From: Gammaproteobacteria bacterium
GTDB taxonomy: Bacteria; Pseudomonadota; Gammaproteobacteria; Pseudomonadales; JAUIET01
NCBI GenBank assembly: GCA_030429735.1
Contig: JAUIET010000006.1
Span: forward strand, 124,001 to 188,000
Direction: 5' to 3'
Length of the DNA stretch: 64,000 nucleotides
The notes under the pieces were generated by a model. That model saw nothing but the letters and a program-made list of their open reading frames with translations. It was not told the DNA's origin and did no database searches. Shown here one piece after another: positions 9,323 to 17,633 of this stretch. The translations under genes and the position numbers were made by a program. Position 1 is the stretch's first letter, and every line of letters starts with the position of its first letter.

Positions 9323-10849
9323 TCAAACTTTCGTCACCTGATCTCTGTTCAAGCCGTACTTACGCATCTTCTCAACCAAGGTGGTTCGACGTATGTGCAA
9401 GCGCTCAGCGGCTCTGGCAACAACACCTCGGCTGTCATCCAGTGCTTGCTGGATAAGCTTGGATTCCAGTGTGGTCATCACATCTTTCAAATCCAGACCT
9501 TCGTTTGGTATCAGAACGTTTCGCTTCAGGTAATCAACATCAAGGGGTATGACGTTGTTGTAGGCCGCAGCTGACGCCTCGCCAACTTTCTCAGCCCTTG
9601 GCTGCTCGTGCACGCCTTGTGCCTGCGGTTGATCATCATATTCAACATGACGGAACTTTTCAGGCAAGTCGTTTACACCAATCACGCCGTAAGGGTGCAA
9701 AATCGCCATGCGCTCAACCAGATTGGCAAGTTCCCTGACGTTACCCATCCAATCGTGCCGGCACAATGACATGATACTGGCTGAATTGAAGCGCACAGAA
9801 CCGCGTTTTTCATGCTCAAGCCGGGTGACCAGCTCGTTGATCAGCAAAGGCACGTCTTCTGATCGTTCGCGTAATGACGGCATCTCGATTGGAAATACAT
9901 TCAGGCGGTAAAACAAGTCCTCACGGAATGTGCCCAGCTCGATCATTTCCTCAAGATTTTTATGCGTTGCCGCAATAATTCGAACATCCGACTCCTGGGT
10001 TTTGTTAGAGCCCACGCGCTCAAAGGTACGCTCCTGCAACACTCTGAGTATTTTCACCTGCATACTCAGCGGCATGTCGCCAATTTCATCCAGAAACAGG
10101 GTTCCGCCCTGAGCCATTTCAAAACGCCCGGCACGATTCGAAATAGCACCGGTAAAGGCACCTTTTTCGTGACCAAACAATTCGCTTTCCAGCAGTTCTG
10201 CTGGAATTGCACCACAGTTCACTGGCACGAAAGGGCGGTCTCGGCGTGCGGAATGATAGTGAAGATTTCGAGCAACCACTTCTTTACCGGTACCAGACTC
10301 GCCAGTGATCAACACAGTTACTTCTTTGTCGGCAACTTGAGTAATCAGTTTTCGTACATTTTGTACTGAGCGGCTGGTGCCGACCAAACTGCGAAAAAGT
10401 TCTATGTCCCGGCGTGCGGCAGCAGGAGACTTCTGATGCGTGTATTGCTCGAAATAGGCCTTGGAGCGATGTAAATCATCAAGCAGTTTATTGTAACTGT
10501 AGGGAAAAGGAAGTTCATCAATGATATGGTTTTTAAGATTCAGCGCGCAATCTTGCGGCGCGTAGGTTTCACCAATCAATATGACGGGAAGCGCAGAGCT
10601 GAGTGCGTCGATGTCTGCCAGAATACTGTGCACCGAGAACGGCTCGGTAACGCGGCCAATAAGTATTGCGGTTGCACTGCCTTCTGCAACAGACGCTTTT
10701 AAACGCGCTTGTTCATCTGGCCATTCTGCGCTGCTGATAACGCGTGCTTTTTCCTCGAGGAAGTCGAGTATGACGAGCGTGTCGTGCCGACGCGCATCGT
10801 CATCATCGATAAGAAGTATTGATAAACCTTGCCAGTTTTCAGTGTCCAT
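9323..10849 (-). CDS. fleQ: Flagellar master regulator FleQ (FlrA)
   Basis: Top-level sigma54 enhancer-binding protein of the polar-flagellum hierarchy, 508 residues. The N-terminal FleQ domain (about 8-125) is receiver-like. The AAA+ domain (about 152-390) has Walker [13 protein letters not shown] (183-190), the GAFTGA loop (about 230-235) and Walker B LFLDEIGD. The C-terminal Fis-type helix-turn-helix (about 465-505, [16 protein letters not shown]) binds DNA. Pseudomonas FleQ also binds c-di-GMP; whether this one does is inferred. It lies just upstream of fleSR in the same direction. Upstream are a FleQ-box-like dyad (10949-10966) and four AAGGA motifs in the leader, suggesting autoregulation and CsrA-type post-transcriptional control. 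Confidence 0.95.
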   Translation of the reverse strand: MDTENWQGLSILLIDDDDARRHDTLVILDFLEEKARVISSAEWPDEQARLKASVAEGSATAILIGRVTEPFSVHSILADIDALSSALPVILIGETYAPQDCALNLKNHIIDELPFPYSYNKLLDDLHRSKAYFEQYTHQKSPAAARRDIELFRSLVGTSRSVQNVRKLITQVADKEVTVLITGESGTGKEVVARNLHYHSARRDRPFVPVNCGAIPAELLESELFGHEKGAFTGAISNRAGRFEMAQGGTLFLDEIGDMPLSMQVKILRVLQERTFERVGSNKTQESDVRIIAATHKNLEEMIELGTFREDLFYRLNVFPIEMPSLRERSEDVPLLINELVTRLEHEKRGSVRFNSASIMSLCRHDWMGNVRELANLVERMAILHPYGVIGVNDLPEKFRHVEYDDQPQAQGVHEQPRAEKVGEASAAAYNNVIPLDVDYLKRNVLIPNEGLDLKDVMTTLESKLIQQALDDSRGVVARAAERLHIRRTTLVEKMRKYGLNRDQVTKV

Positions 10850-10890
10850 GTATCCTTATCCTTGTGGTGCTTTCCTTGGGAATTCCTTGA
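10850..10890 (-). promoter_or_regulatory. fleQ leader with four AAGGA motifs
   Basis: On the minus strand, the 41 bases before the fleQ ATG contain AAGGA four times (plus-strand TCCTT at 10853-10857, 10859-10863, 10873-10877 and 10884-10888). The pair next to the start (AAGGATAAGGATAC) includes the Shine-Dalgarno; the other pair flanks AATTCCC. Paired or clustered GGA sites overlapping a ribosome-binding site are how CsrA/RsmA represses translation. Seen directly: the repeats. Inferred: CsrA control. Confidence 0.5.
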
Positions 10891-10898
10891 GACGTTGC

Positions 10899-10910
10899 GA
10901 ACATATGTTC
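10899..10910. promoter_or_regulatory. 12-bp palindrome upstream of fleQ
   Basis: GAACATATGTTC is a perfect palindrome about 50 bp upstream of the fleQ ATG. With flanking bases it also fits the Gram-positive LexA (DinR) box CGAAC-N4-GTTYC, but gammaproteobacterial LexA normally uses CTGT-N8-ACAG, so I do not call it an SOS box. About sixteen perfect 12-bp palindromes are expected by chance in 64 kb, so its weight rests only on its position. Confidence 0.25.
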
Positions 10911-10948
10911 CGCACCCGCTCTTTCCCGAAGCAACCCTGCAATTGATG

Positions 10949-10966
10949 GCGTCAAACTATTGACGC
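10949..10966. promoter_or_regulatory. FleQ-box-like dyad upstream of fleQ
   Basis: A perfect inverted repeat GCGTCAA-ACTA-TTGACGC. Its core GTCAA-N4-TTGAC matches 13 of 14 positions of the Pseudomonas FleQ box (GTCAATAAATTGAC, central two positions free). It is about 100 bp upstream of the fleQ start codon in an otherwise gene-free stretch, consistent with autoregulation. Activation or repression cannot be told from sequence. Confidence 0.6.
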
Positions 10967-11032
10967 AAACAAACATGCTTTGTTACTTCTTGATTAAGTA
11001 AAACCACTATTCGACAAGGAGTCAAATACTTG

Positions 11033-11070
11033 GCAGTGAAAAACACTGCTATTTCTGCGTAATATTACGC
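11033..11070. promoter_or_regulatory. Two further dyads in the fleQ-fliS gap
   Basis: The gap between fleQ and fliS (10850-11166) has no gene. Besides the sites described separately it holds GCAGTG-AAAAA-CACTGC (11033-11049) and the perfect 14-bp palindrome GCGTAATATTACGC (11057-11070). They may be regulator sites for the fleQ promoter or parts of transcript ends. No regulator is identified. Confidence 0.3.
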
Positions 11071-11088
11071 TTAGCCTTAGAATCAGTC

Positions 11089-11128
11089 GAAAAAAGACGC
11101 AAGAGTAATGAAAGCGTCATTTTTTTTA
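11089..11128 (-). terminator. Intrinsic terminator after fliS
   Basis: Read on the minus strand, GACGC (11118-11114) and GCGTC (11100-11096) form a short stem followed by TTTTTT. It lies about 40 bp after the fliS stop. The A-tract on the other side makes it potentially bidirectional. The stem is only 5 bp plus A/T pairs, so strength is modest. Confidence 0.5.
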
Positions 11129-11166
11129 TTATTTGTTTCAGATTGATACAACGCTAACAACGGCTT

Positions 11167-11568
11167 TCAGACAACATCCGCCAATAATTCGTAATCAATG
11201 GTATCCCACGCAGACTTAATTTCTGTCAACAAACTGGCAACTTCGGTCAGAGGTTGCGTGGATTTTTCAGAATGAACTTTCAGAAGTGTACGGATCATGT
11301 AATCGTAAAGGCCATCCAGGTTCTCTGCTATTTCACCACCCTTTTCAAGATCCAGTGCTGATTGCAGACCCGTGATGATGCCAATCGTTTTACCCAGTGA
11401 CTCGCCAAAGCCCGAATGATCACCCCGTTGATACTGACCTTTGGCTTCCGCTATTCGGGTTAACGCACCCGCCAGCAACAGCTGCACAAGACGGTGGCTG
11501 TCAGCGCCTTCAACTTCAGATTCACGGTTTACGGCATTGTATTGTTGTAGAGCTACTCGGCTATTCAT
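11167..11568 (-). CDS. fliS: Flagellin export chaperone FliS
   Basis: Cytoplasmic four-helix chaperone of 133 residues that binds the flagellin C-terminus and prevents polymerisation before export. The start at 11568 (MNSRVALQQYNAVNRE) gives the typical FliS N-terminus and has an AGGA site; the longer frame from 11646 is excluded because the sigma28 promoter overlaps it. Family features are the Y-x-x-x-x-x-E-S opening, SHRLVQLLLAGALTRI, and LDLEKGGEIAENLDGLYDYM. Placement is unusual: fliS normally follows fliD, but here it is divergent from fliC, with its own sigma28 promoter, so chaperone and client share timing from back-to-back promoters. Confidence 0.92.
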   Translation of the reverse strand: MNSRVALQQYNAVNRESEVEGADSHRLVQLLLAGALTRIAEAKGQYQRGDHSGFGESLGKTIGIITGLQSALDLEKGGEIAENLDGLYDYMIRTLLKVHSEKSTQPLTEVASLLTEIKSAWDTIDYELLADVV

Positions 11569-11641
11569 TCGCAATATCCTTACTGCTGTGTGTGGAATAC
11601 AAGGTTTAACGGCAAGCGGAAAAGCATCTTTAACAATTTTT

Positions 11642-11668
11642 GTCACGGCGAAAAATGTCCTTCATTTA
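11642..11668 (-). promoter_or_regulatory. sigma28 (FliA) promoter of fliS
   Basis: Minus strand: TAAA (11668-11665), 15 bases, then GCCGTGAC (11649-11642); consensus TAAA-N15-GCCGATAA, 5 of 8 matches in the -10. It ends about 75 bp before the fliS ATG. The predicted transcript start downstream of 11642 rules out the longer fliS frame. Confidence 0.55.
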
Positions 11669-11817
11669 TAGGCCTTAGGACGTTTGCATTATTTATTGCC
11701 AGATAACGCTGTGTAACTGCCTTTGCATAGGTCTGAAAAACAGGGCTGCAAAACAGGGCCGAAAAACAACTCTTTTTCATCGCTGCATGGTTTGTGACCA
11801 GATTCACACAAATTCTC

Positions 11818-11844
11818 TAAAGATCTGGAGGGTTGTGTCGATAC
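11818..11844 (+). promoter_or_regulatory. sigma28 (FliA) promoter of fliC
   Basis: TAAA (11818-11821), exactly 15 bases, then GTCGATAC (11837-11844), 6 of 8 matches to GCCGATAA. The leader is about 95 nt and ends in a strong AGGAG site before ATG 11946. The 377-bp fliS-fliC gap holds this promoter and the divergent fliS promoter; I see no gene in it. Two GGA motifs at 11926 and 11936 could also be CsrA contacts. Confidence 0.7.
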
Positions 11845-11945
11845 CCTTTTTGACGGCCGAATTATTGACAGTTTCAGTATCAGGCAATCATCACTAAACC
11901 AGCTTCCAGTCCCAACAGGCAGCAAGGAAGCAAGAGGAGATCAAA

Positions 11946-13451
11946 ATGGCTCAAGTAATTAACACCAATATCTCGTCACTGAACGCGCAGCGGAACCTGG
12001 ATCGTTCCCAGGGGAGCCTAAACACTTCCTTGCAGCGCTTGTCATCTGGCTTGAGAATTAACAGTGCAAAAGACGACGCGGCAGGTCTTGCGATCGTTGA
12101 CCGCATGACATCGCAAATTCGCGGTTTGAACCAGGCGGTTCGAAACGCAAACGATGGTATCTCGGTTGCACAAACGGCTGAAGGCGCATTGCAGGAAGGG
12201 TCGAACATTCTTCAGCGTATGCGCGAACTGGCCATCCAGTCTGCTAACGACTCAAACAGCGCAAACGACCGCGCCAACATCCAGAAGGAAGTGGTGCAGT
12301 TGCAGAGTGAACTGAACAGAATCGCTGAAACCACTACTTTTAACGGCAAAAACTTGCTTGACGGCAACTTTGTAACTCAGCAGTTTCAAGTAGGTTCAAA
12401 CGCAAATGAAACCATAAGCGTATCAATCGGCAGCGCATCTGCTACATCTATCGGTGCGGACCAAATTATTGGTTCAGCTACTCAAGACAACATAGGTGGG
12501 GCACTGACGGCGGTAGCTGACGCGACAGGCGGAAACAATGTTGCCGCTGATACAGCGTTCGTGATCACTGGTGGCTTGGGTACAGCAACTCTTAGCACGC
12601 CTCTCGACGCCACGGCGGCCAGCATCGCAGCGCAAGTGAATGGTGAATCTGCCAACACTGGTGTCAGCGCCACAGCCAGTACTACAACAACCATAAGCAA
12701 TGTCTCAACCGGGAACGTATCGTTCGTACTCGGCTCACAGGACGAAACCCAGACAGCAGTAGGTACCGCAACATCAGTATCTGCGGTCATCACCTCAGCA
12801 ACCGACTTAACCGCGCTAAGAGATGCCATTAATGCAGAAACTGCTCGTACAGGTGTTACTGCAACACTGGGTGCCACTGGTGCGACCATCGATCTGAGCA
12901 ATACCACCGGGCACGACATTACAGTAGCCGACGCATCGAACAATGATGCCGCAGATACTGCAACCGTTCTGCAAGTAGGCGGTGTAGCGCTTGCTGACTC
13001 CGACAGCACCGGCTCAGCCGCGGTAACCGACAGCATCGTTGTCGGTGGCAAGCTGGAGTTCAGCTCTTCTGATTCATTCCTGATTCAGACGACTGGAACC
13101 GACATTATGGCTGCTACGTCAACCTCAAGTTCACTGAGCTCAGTGGCAGACATTGACCTTAGCACTCGACAAGGGTCTAACGATTCTTTGGCGGTCATAG
13201 ACGAGGCCTTGCGCTTTATCACTGACACCCGAGCGGATCTCGGTGCCATACAAAACCGTCTTGATGCAACTATCTCGAACCTGACGAACATCAGCGAGAA
13301 CGTATCAGCGGCGCGATCTCGAGTACAAGATGCTGACTTTGCGTCAGAAACAGCGAACCTGACCAAGAACCAGATTCTGCAACAGGCAGGTCTGTCGGTC
13401 TTGGCCCAGGCCAACGCTGCACCGCAAAGCGTGCTGTCTTTACTCCAGTAA
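11946..13451 (+). CDS. fliC: Flagellin
   Basis: Structural subunit of the flagellar filament, exported by the flagellar type III system; 501 residues. The conserved N-terminal D0/D1 region (about 1-150) begins [20 protein letters not shown] and includes [19 protein letters not shown]. The C-terminal D1/D0 region (about 410-501) ends [19 protein letters not shown]. The surface-exposed middle (about 165-390) is Ala/Thr/Ser/Val-rich and low in complexity, typical of variable or glycosylated D2/D3 domains. It has a sigma28 promoter and AGGAG site. Only one flagellin gene lies in this window. Confidence 0.97.
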   Translation: MAQVINTNISSLNAQRNLDRSQGSLNTSLQRLSSGLRINSAKDDAAGLAIVDRMTSQIRGLNQAVRNANDGISVAQTAEGALQEGSNILQRMRELAIQSANDSNSANDRANIQKEVVQLQSELNRIAETTTFNGKNLLDGNFVTQQFQVGSNANETISVSIGSASATSIGADQIIGSATQDNIGGALTAVADATGGNNVAADTAFVITGGLGTATLSTPLDATAASIAAQVNGESANTGVSATASTTTTISNVSTGNVSFVLGSQDETQTAVGTATSVSAVITSATDLTALRDAINAETARTGVTATLGATGATIDLSNTTGHDITVADASNNDAADTATVLQVGGVALADSDSTGSAAVTDSIVVGGKLEFSSSDSFLIQTTGTDIMAATSTSSSLSSVADIDLSTRQGSNDSLAVIDEALRFITDTRADLGAIQNRLDATISNLTNISENVSAARSRVQDADFASETANLTKNQILQQAGLSVLAQANAAPQSVLSLLQ

Positions 13452-13473
13452 GCGTTACGGGATTGATCGCTGG

Positions 13474-13501
13474 GGGCGAGTTGATGGATCAACCACCCCG
13501 G
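13474..13501 (+). terminator. Intercistronic hairpin between fliC and flaG
   Basis: GTTGAT-GG-ATCAAC forms a perfect 6-bp stem with flanking GGGG and CCCC able to extend it across a small internal loop. No T-run follows, so it is more likely a 3'-end stabiliser or partial attenuator of the abundant fliC message than a full terminator. flaG starts 33 bp later. Confidence 0.4.
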
Positions 13502-13534
13502 CATCGTCACTTAGCACTTAGCAGGTAAATAGCA

Positions 13535-13930
13535 ATGGTTACAAATGGTGTAAGAGACCTGGTGAGCCCAAACGAGCAAGCTGCGGCGAGCAATACGCTG
13601 CAGCAGGCTGCTTCTGCTCAGTCCAGTGCGATACAACAAAAACCGACGCACACTGACGCTGAGCCGCCTCCCGCAAAAGCTAGCACCAGCAAAATCGAGA
13701 TACCACTGGAATCAGTTGTTCAACAGTTGAACAGCTTTCTGGAAGAATCCGGAAGATCCCTGTCGTTTAGCATCGATCAGGGCAGTGGTAAAACAGTAGT
13801 CAAGGTATACAACAGTGGTACCGATGAACTGATCCGTCAGTTTCCGGCTGAGGAAGCCCTCAAGCTTGCAGAAGTTTTGCAGGAATCTAACGGTGATGTC
13901 AGCGGTTTGTTGTTTGATACTCAGGCCTAA
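13535..13930 (+). CDS. flaG: FlaG family flagellar protein
   Basis: Small soluble protein of 131 residues of the FlaG family, which in polar flagellates influences filament length. The N-terminal half (about 1-60) is Gln/Ala/Ser-rich and unstructured. The conserved domain (about 62-131) contains VVQQLNSFLEESGRSLSFSI, VVKVYNSGTDELIRQFP and the closing EEALKLAEVL. The fliC-flaG-fliD order is the classical one. It starts 84 bp after fliC without an obvious promoter of its own and is probably read through from the fliC sigma28 promoter. Confidence 0.9.
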   Translation: MVTNGVRDLVSPNEQAAASNTLQQAASAQSSAIQQKPTHTDAEPPPAKASTSKIEIPLESVVQQLNSFLEESGRSLSFSIDQGSGKTVVKVYNSGTDELIRQFPAEEALKLAEVLQESNGDVSGLLFDTQA

Positions 13931-13995
13931 CAACAGAAATGGCATAAGAGAATACAACAAACGATGGTGCTTTAAAGCTCCTGGAAATCACTGAG

Positions 13996-14011
13996 TGGCA
14001 CCAAAATTGCA
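13996..14011 (+). promoter_or_regulatory. sigma54 promoter of fliD
   Basis: TGGCACCAAAATTGCA is close to the consensus -24/-12 element (TGGCAC-N5-TTGCA), with GG and GC 10 bases apart. The predicted start is near 14022, giving a leader of about 57 nt that opens with GGAAGGAAGGACG. The whole promoter forms the left arm of an inverted repeat (13996-14047). Confidence 0.8.
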
Positions 14012-14047
14012 TCCTTCCACGGAAGGAAGGACGTAATTTTGGCGCCA
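13996..14047. repeat. 23-bp imperfect inverted repeat over the fliD promoter
   Basis: The arms 13996-14018 and 14025-14047 pair over 23 positions (two A/C mismatches, one G/T wobble) around a 6-base centre. The left arm contains the whole sigma54 promoter. The right arm carries a near-copy in the opposite direction whose -12 element reads TTAC instead of TTGC. There is no T-run after it, so it is not a terminator; as RNA only the right arm would be transcribed. Confidence 0.8.
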
Positions 14048-14078
14048 GCTTTTACCCAACAGCGACACAGGACAAACT

Positions 14079-16046
14079 ATGGCAACTATCTCTTCAATTG
14101 GCACCGGTTCAGGCATTGACCTGGAAGGTCTGGTTGGCCAAATCGTCGAAGCTGAGCGTGCGCCTACCGAGAGGAGGCTAACTCTTCGTGAGGCTACGGC
14201 TGAAGCTTCTATCTCTGGCTTTGGCAATCTGAGCACGTCACTGGATGCGCTGCGTGCAACATTAAACAATCTAAGCGACGACGAAAGCACGTCCTTGCGA
14301 ACGGTAACATCCACCGACATCGATTATGTCAGCGTGTCGGCAGACAATGATGCCTTGGTTGGCACTCACGATATTCAGGTGTTGAATTTAGTCAGCAATC
14401 ACAAACTGGCCAGTGGCGATTTTGCCACACCGGCAACTGTTGCCGGACACGGCACTCTCACCATAGGGATTGGCAACACAAGCTTTGATGTAGAAATTGA
14501 AGAAGGCGTAAACGACTCGATCGCCGGCATCCGCGACGCCATTAACGAAGCTGCCATTGATCGTGGTTTGAGCGCCAGCCTAATCACTGTGGACAATGGT
14601 CTGGACGATGGCGGCACCGTCACCAAACTCGTGCTCAGTGCCGACGAGGGCGGCGAAGACAATATAATCAGCGTGGCTGTGGTTGACGGCGACGGTGACA
14701 ACGATGACGAAAACGGCTTGTCCCAACTTGCCTATGACCCGGAAAATCCACCAGCCGGCGGGCCTGCACTACCACCCCTGAATGAAACTCATAGACCAGA
14801 CGGGGCAACGTTTGCCACCAGCGGGTTTCAAGGCAGCCCTGCGTTCGGAGACATAGATGATGATCCGGACAGCCCTGACGCAAATTTCCTTGTTGCCAAT
14901 GATACGAATACTGATGTTTCGGTAAGAACCAGCTTTACAGATCCCACCCGCGACATAACTGCAGGTGCGGACTTGCAGGAAATCAGGGTGGAAGCACGCA
15001 AAACCGCCGGCTCTGGCATCAGTGACGCTAGCATCAGCATCGAAATTTACGAACAGGGAAATCCGACGCCTTTGTTTACCAGCGCTGCTCAGGATGTTAC
15101 AAGTACAGACAGCTCGGTGTTTAGTTTCACTTTTGACGCGGCCATTCTTGCCGATATCTCTGCTGGCAATCTTGAAGTGGTCGTCAATGGCGACAGCAGC
15201 GGCGGAGCACCCGTGCTACGCTCAGCCGTGGATATAGGCGCGATCGAGTTCAATTCATTCTCTGCTGGAACGGGCTCTTCACAGATGCAGGAAATCTCGG
15301 AAGCCAAAGATGCACGGATTACGGTAGATGGTTTCCTCGCAAGAAGTTCAAGCAACAATTTCGCCGACGTACTTGAAGGCGTAGAAATTACCGCGCATAA
15401 GCCTCCAGCGGATGAGTTAGATCCTGAAACAGCACGAATTACCATTGAGGAAAGCGCTAGCGATATCAAGGCAAATATAGATGCTTTTGTTGCCAGCTAC
15501 AACGAGGTGTTTGTTACCATTGATTCTCTGACTGGTTTCAACGCAGAAACCCAGACTGGGGGATTGTTGACTGGTGATGCGAGCGTCAGGCAGATTGAAG
15601 TATTACTAAGAAGGAATTTGTTCCAATCGCTGAGCGACAGCTCCGCCACTTTTCGAAATCTTGCCGCAATCGGCATAACTACTGAACGAAACGGCACACT
15701 AAGTGTCAACGGCGAAAGCTTGCAAAACGCTATCGATAAGGACATTCCAGCAATTACCAATCTGCTGTCCGGAGATGAAGGCGTAATGAACAGGTTAAAA
15801 GACCTGGTCGACAGCTTCGTAGGCAGTGACGGTGTTATCAAAGCCAAGACAGATGGATTAAGCCGAACAATAGATGACATCAGTGATCAGCGTGAGCGCC
15901 TGCAGACAAGGCTTGACGCTATTGAAGCACGGTTCAGACGGCAGTTCACAGGTCTGGATACCTTGATCGCCCAATTTCAATCAACCCAGAACTTTTTGAC
16001 ACAACAACTCTCAAGTATCGCCTCAATAACAAGTAACAGGAACTAA
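14079..16046 (+). CDS. fliD: Flagellar filament cap protein FliD
   Basis: Hook-associated protein 2, the filament-tip cap under which flagellin polymerises. At 655 residues it is longer than the roughly 450-residue enteric form because of an enlarged acidic, Asp/Gly-rich central domain (about 190-410). The N-terminal domain starts ATISSIGTGSGIDLEGLVGQ. The C-terminal FliD domain (about 425-650) includes DARITVDGFLARSSSN and ends with a coiled segment (RERLQTRLDAIEARFRRQFT). Start at ATG 14079 with AGGAC upstream. It is expressed from its own sigma54 promoter together with the fliT-like gene 2 bp downstream. Confidence 0.95.
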   Translation: MATISSIGTGSGIDLEGLVGQIVEAERAPTERRLTLREATAEASISGFGNLSTSLDALRATLNNLSDDESTSLRTVTSTDIDYVSVSADNDALVGTHDIQVLNLVSNHKLASGDFATPATVAGHGTLTIGIGNTSFDVEIEEGVNDSIAGIRDAINEAAIDRGLSASLITVDNGLDDGGTVTKLVLSADEGGEDNIISVAVVDGDGDNDDENGLSQLAYDPENPPAGGPALPPLNETHRPDGATFATSGFQGSPAFGDIDDDPDSPDANFLVANDTNTDVSVRTSFTDPTRDITAGADLQEIRVEARKTAGSGISDASISIEIYEQGNPTPLFTSAAQDVTSTDSSVFSFTFDAAILADISAGNLEVVVNGDSSGGAPVLRSAVDIGAIEFNSFSAGTGSSQMQEISEAKDARITVDGFLARSSSNNFADVLEGVEITAHKPPADELDPETARITIEESASDIKANIDAFVASYNEVFVTIDSLTGFNAETQTGGLLTGDASVRQIEVLLRRNLFQSLSDSSATFRNLAAIGITTERNGTLSVNGESLQNAIDKDIPAITNLLSGDEGVMNRLKDLVDSFVGSDGVIKAKTDGLSRTIDDISDQRERLQTRLDAIEARFRRQFTGLDTLIAQFQSTQNFLTQQLSSIASITSNRN

Positions 16047-16048
16047 TA

Positions 16049-16381
16049 ATGGAGACTTCAGAACTTGAGCGTCGCTGGAGTAGTATAGAGCGAGAAACCA
16101 GTGAATTAATGGAACAAATTGCGCTCGGCGACGCCGAAGATTTGCACTGTCTATTGCAGCGCAGACAGGAAGAACTGGAAGCATTTTTCCATGAAGCGGA
16201 ATACACACCCGCACAACTTGAGCGGATTGAAGGTCTTATCGTAGATTTGCTGGAACGCGACTCGTCAATGATCGACGCGTGTGTGGAACAGCAATCAATC
16301 CTGCTTGATCAATCAAAGCAACTGCGCCAGGCGCGAAAAGCAGCGGATGCCTATTCGCAGGAATCGCGCCGAATCGTGTAG
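16049..16381 (+). CDS. fliT: FliT-like flagellar chaperone
   Basis: Small, acidic, all-helical protein of 110 residues beginning 2 bp after the fliD stop. Position and helical heptad-like character (LERRWSSIERETSELMEQI, LERIEGLIVDLLERDS) fit FliT, the export chaperone of FliD. FliT diverges quickly in sequence, so the name rests mainly on context. It has no signal peptide or membrane segment. It ends 9 bp from the convergent flgL gene. Confidence 0.6.
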   Translation: METSELERRWSSIERETSELMEQIALGDAEDLHCLLQRRQEELEAFFHEAEYTPAQLERIEGLIVDLLERDSSMIDACVEQQSILLDQSKQLRQARKAADAYSQESRRIV

Positions 16382-16390
16382 CACGTGGTG

Positions 16391-17620
16391 TTACCTTAGA
16401 AAATTAAACAACGAGAGGTTGGCAATTCTGGAGAAGCTCTGCTGGGCTGCTTCCAGCACAAAGCTCTGATAGCTTAAACGGCTAATCGCATCTTCGTAGT
16501 CAAGATCTCGTATGTCCGACAGTATTTCCTGGTTCAATAACTCAACGTCCAGATGGACGTTCAGGGTGTTTTCAGCAACATTTAATCGCGATCCGATCGA
16601 GGTTCGCGCTTGCAGCATTTGATTCAGGGTGTTGTCCATACTTTCCAATGACGAGCCGATCACCCGACTCAGTTCAATACTGTCCGGCCCGCTGTCGCCG
16701 AGCTTCTGAAGACCTATCAATAGTTTGTCGAACGTCTCAAACACGCTTTGGGTTGCGCGCGACTCAATATTGAACCGATCTCCGGCGGAAGGTGAACCCG
16801 TTATTGCAAAAGTCATACCTTCTATCGTGATGTCATCACCGGACACATAAGGTTGCGAAGTGGCGTAGGTTCCTCCGGAACGTCGCAATACATCGTATTC
16901 AGTGGGCGGGTTTTGAAACACAATGATAAAGTCGTCTGGCAGATTTTGAAAAAAGGTATCAAACGTCGCCTGGTCCGTAATATCGCCCAAACTTATCGTC
17001 GCTGGCGGCACCGCATCATTCGACTCGTCTGCCCGCGTTGCAAAGGTGTTTCCAATGCTGGATATGTCTGTAAAAATCGACCGCGCTTTGGTGGTTAAGG
17101 ACATGGATGTTGTTGAGCTGATGGTCAGCTTACGCTCCCCCTCATCGCCTGCGTATTGAATACGGCCATCCGATGTTTCAATATAGGGTGGCGTATTGGT
17201 CTGGTAGCCCGCAAATACGTATTTCCCGCTACCGTCGCGTGCATTGGCAATCGCCAGCATTTCATCACGAATGGAGCTGATTTCGGTAGCAATCGCTTGT
17301 CGATCTGCGTGAGTCAGCGCGCCACTGCCCGCTTGTACGGTGAGGTCTCTGGCTCGCATAAGAATCTGCTCCGCGCCATCGATATGCGTCTCCTGTGCGC
17401 GCAGTTGCAGATCGATAGAACGAATATTCTTCTGGAACTGCTCATTCTGTGTAAGTTCGTCCTGTAGTTTCTGTATTCTGGTAGCAGCTATTGGATCATC
17501 TGAGGGTGTCAGCACCTTGCGACCGCTGCTGATCTGCTCCTGAATCCGCAGGTTTTCACCCTGTATACGGCTAAAATTCTGTAGCCCCTGATTGAATAAT
17601 TGAATATGTGAAAATCGCAT
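16391..17620 (-). CDS. flgL: Hook-filament junction protein FlgL (HAP3)
   Basis: Junction protein joining FlgK to the filament, about 409 residues. Start at 17620 (MRFSHIQLFNQG) with an AGAGG site; the in-frame Met 27 bases upstream overlaps the end of flgK and is less likely. The flagellin-like N-terminus (NLRIQEQISSGRKVLTPSDDP) and the C-terminal D0 region are visible. Last gene of the flgFGHIJKL run; flgK ends 13 bp upstream. Probably cotranscribed with flgK from a sigma28-type promoter as well as from the flgF operon. Confidence 0.93.
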   Translation of the reverse strand: MRFSHIQLFNQGLQNFSRIQGENLRIQEQISSGRKVLTPSDDPIAATRIQKLQDELTQNEQFQKNIRSIDLQLRAQETHIDGAEQILMRARDLTVQAGSGALTHADRQAIATEISSIRDEMLAIANARDGSGKYVFAGYQTNTPPYIETSDGRIQYAGDEGERKLTISSTTSMSLTTKARSIFTDISSIGNTFATRADESNDAVPPATISLGDITDQATFDTFFQNLPDDFIIVFQNPPTEYDVLRRSGGTYATSQPYVSGDDITIEGMTFAITGSPSAGDRFNIESRATQSVFETFDKLLIGLQKLGDSGPDSIELSRVIGSSLESMDNTLNQMLQARTSIGSRLNVAENTLNVHLDVELLNQEILSDIRDLDYEDAISRLSYQSFVLEAAQQSFSRIANLSLFNFLR

Positions 17621-17633
17621 TTTGGAAACCTCT

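Noticed and set aside
10899-10910. SOS (LexA) box at fleQ
   Set aside because: Gammaproteobacterial LexA uses a different sequence, and a 12-bp palindrome is expected many times by chance.
11569-11646. Longer fliS starting at 11646
   Set aside because: It overlaps the sigma28 -10 element; the start at 11568 has a ribosome-binding site and the FliS N-terminus.
12482-13051. Minus-strand reading frame opposite the flagellin variable region
   Set aside because: It mirrors the low-complexity Ala/Thr/Ser codons of fliC and has no start signal or recognisable family.
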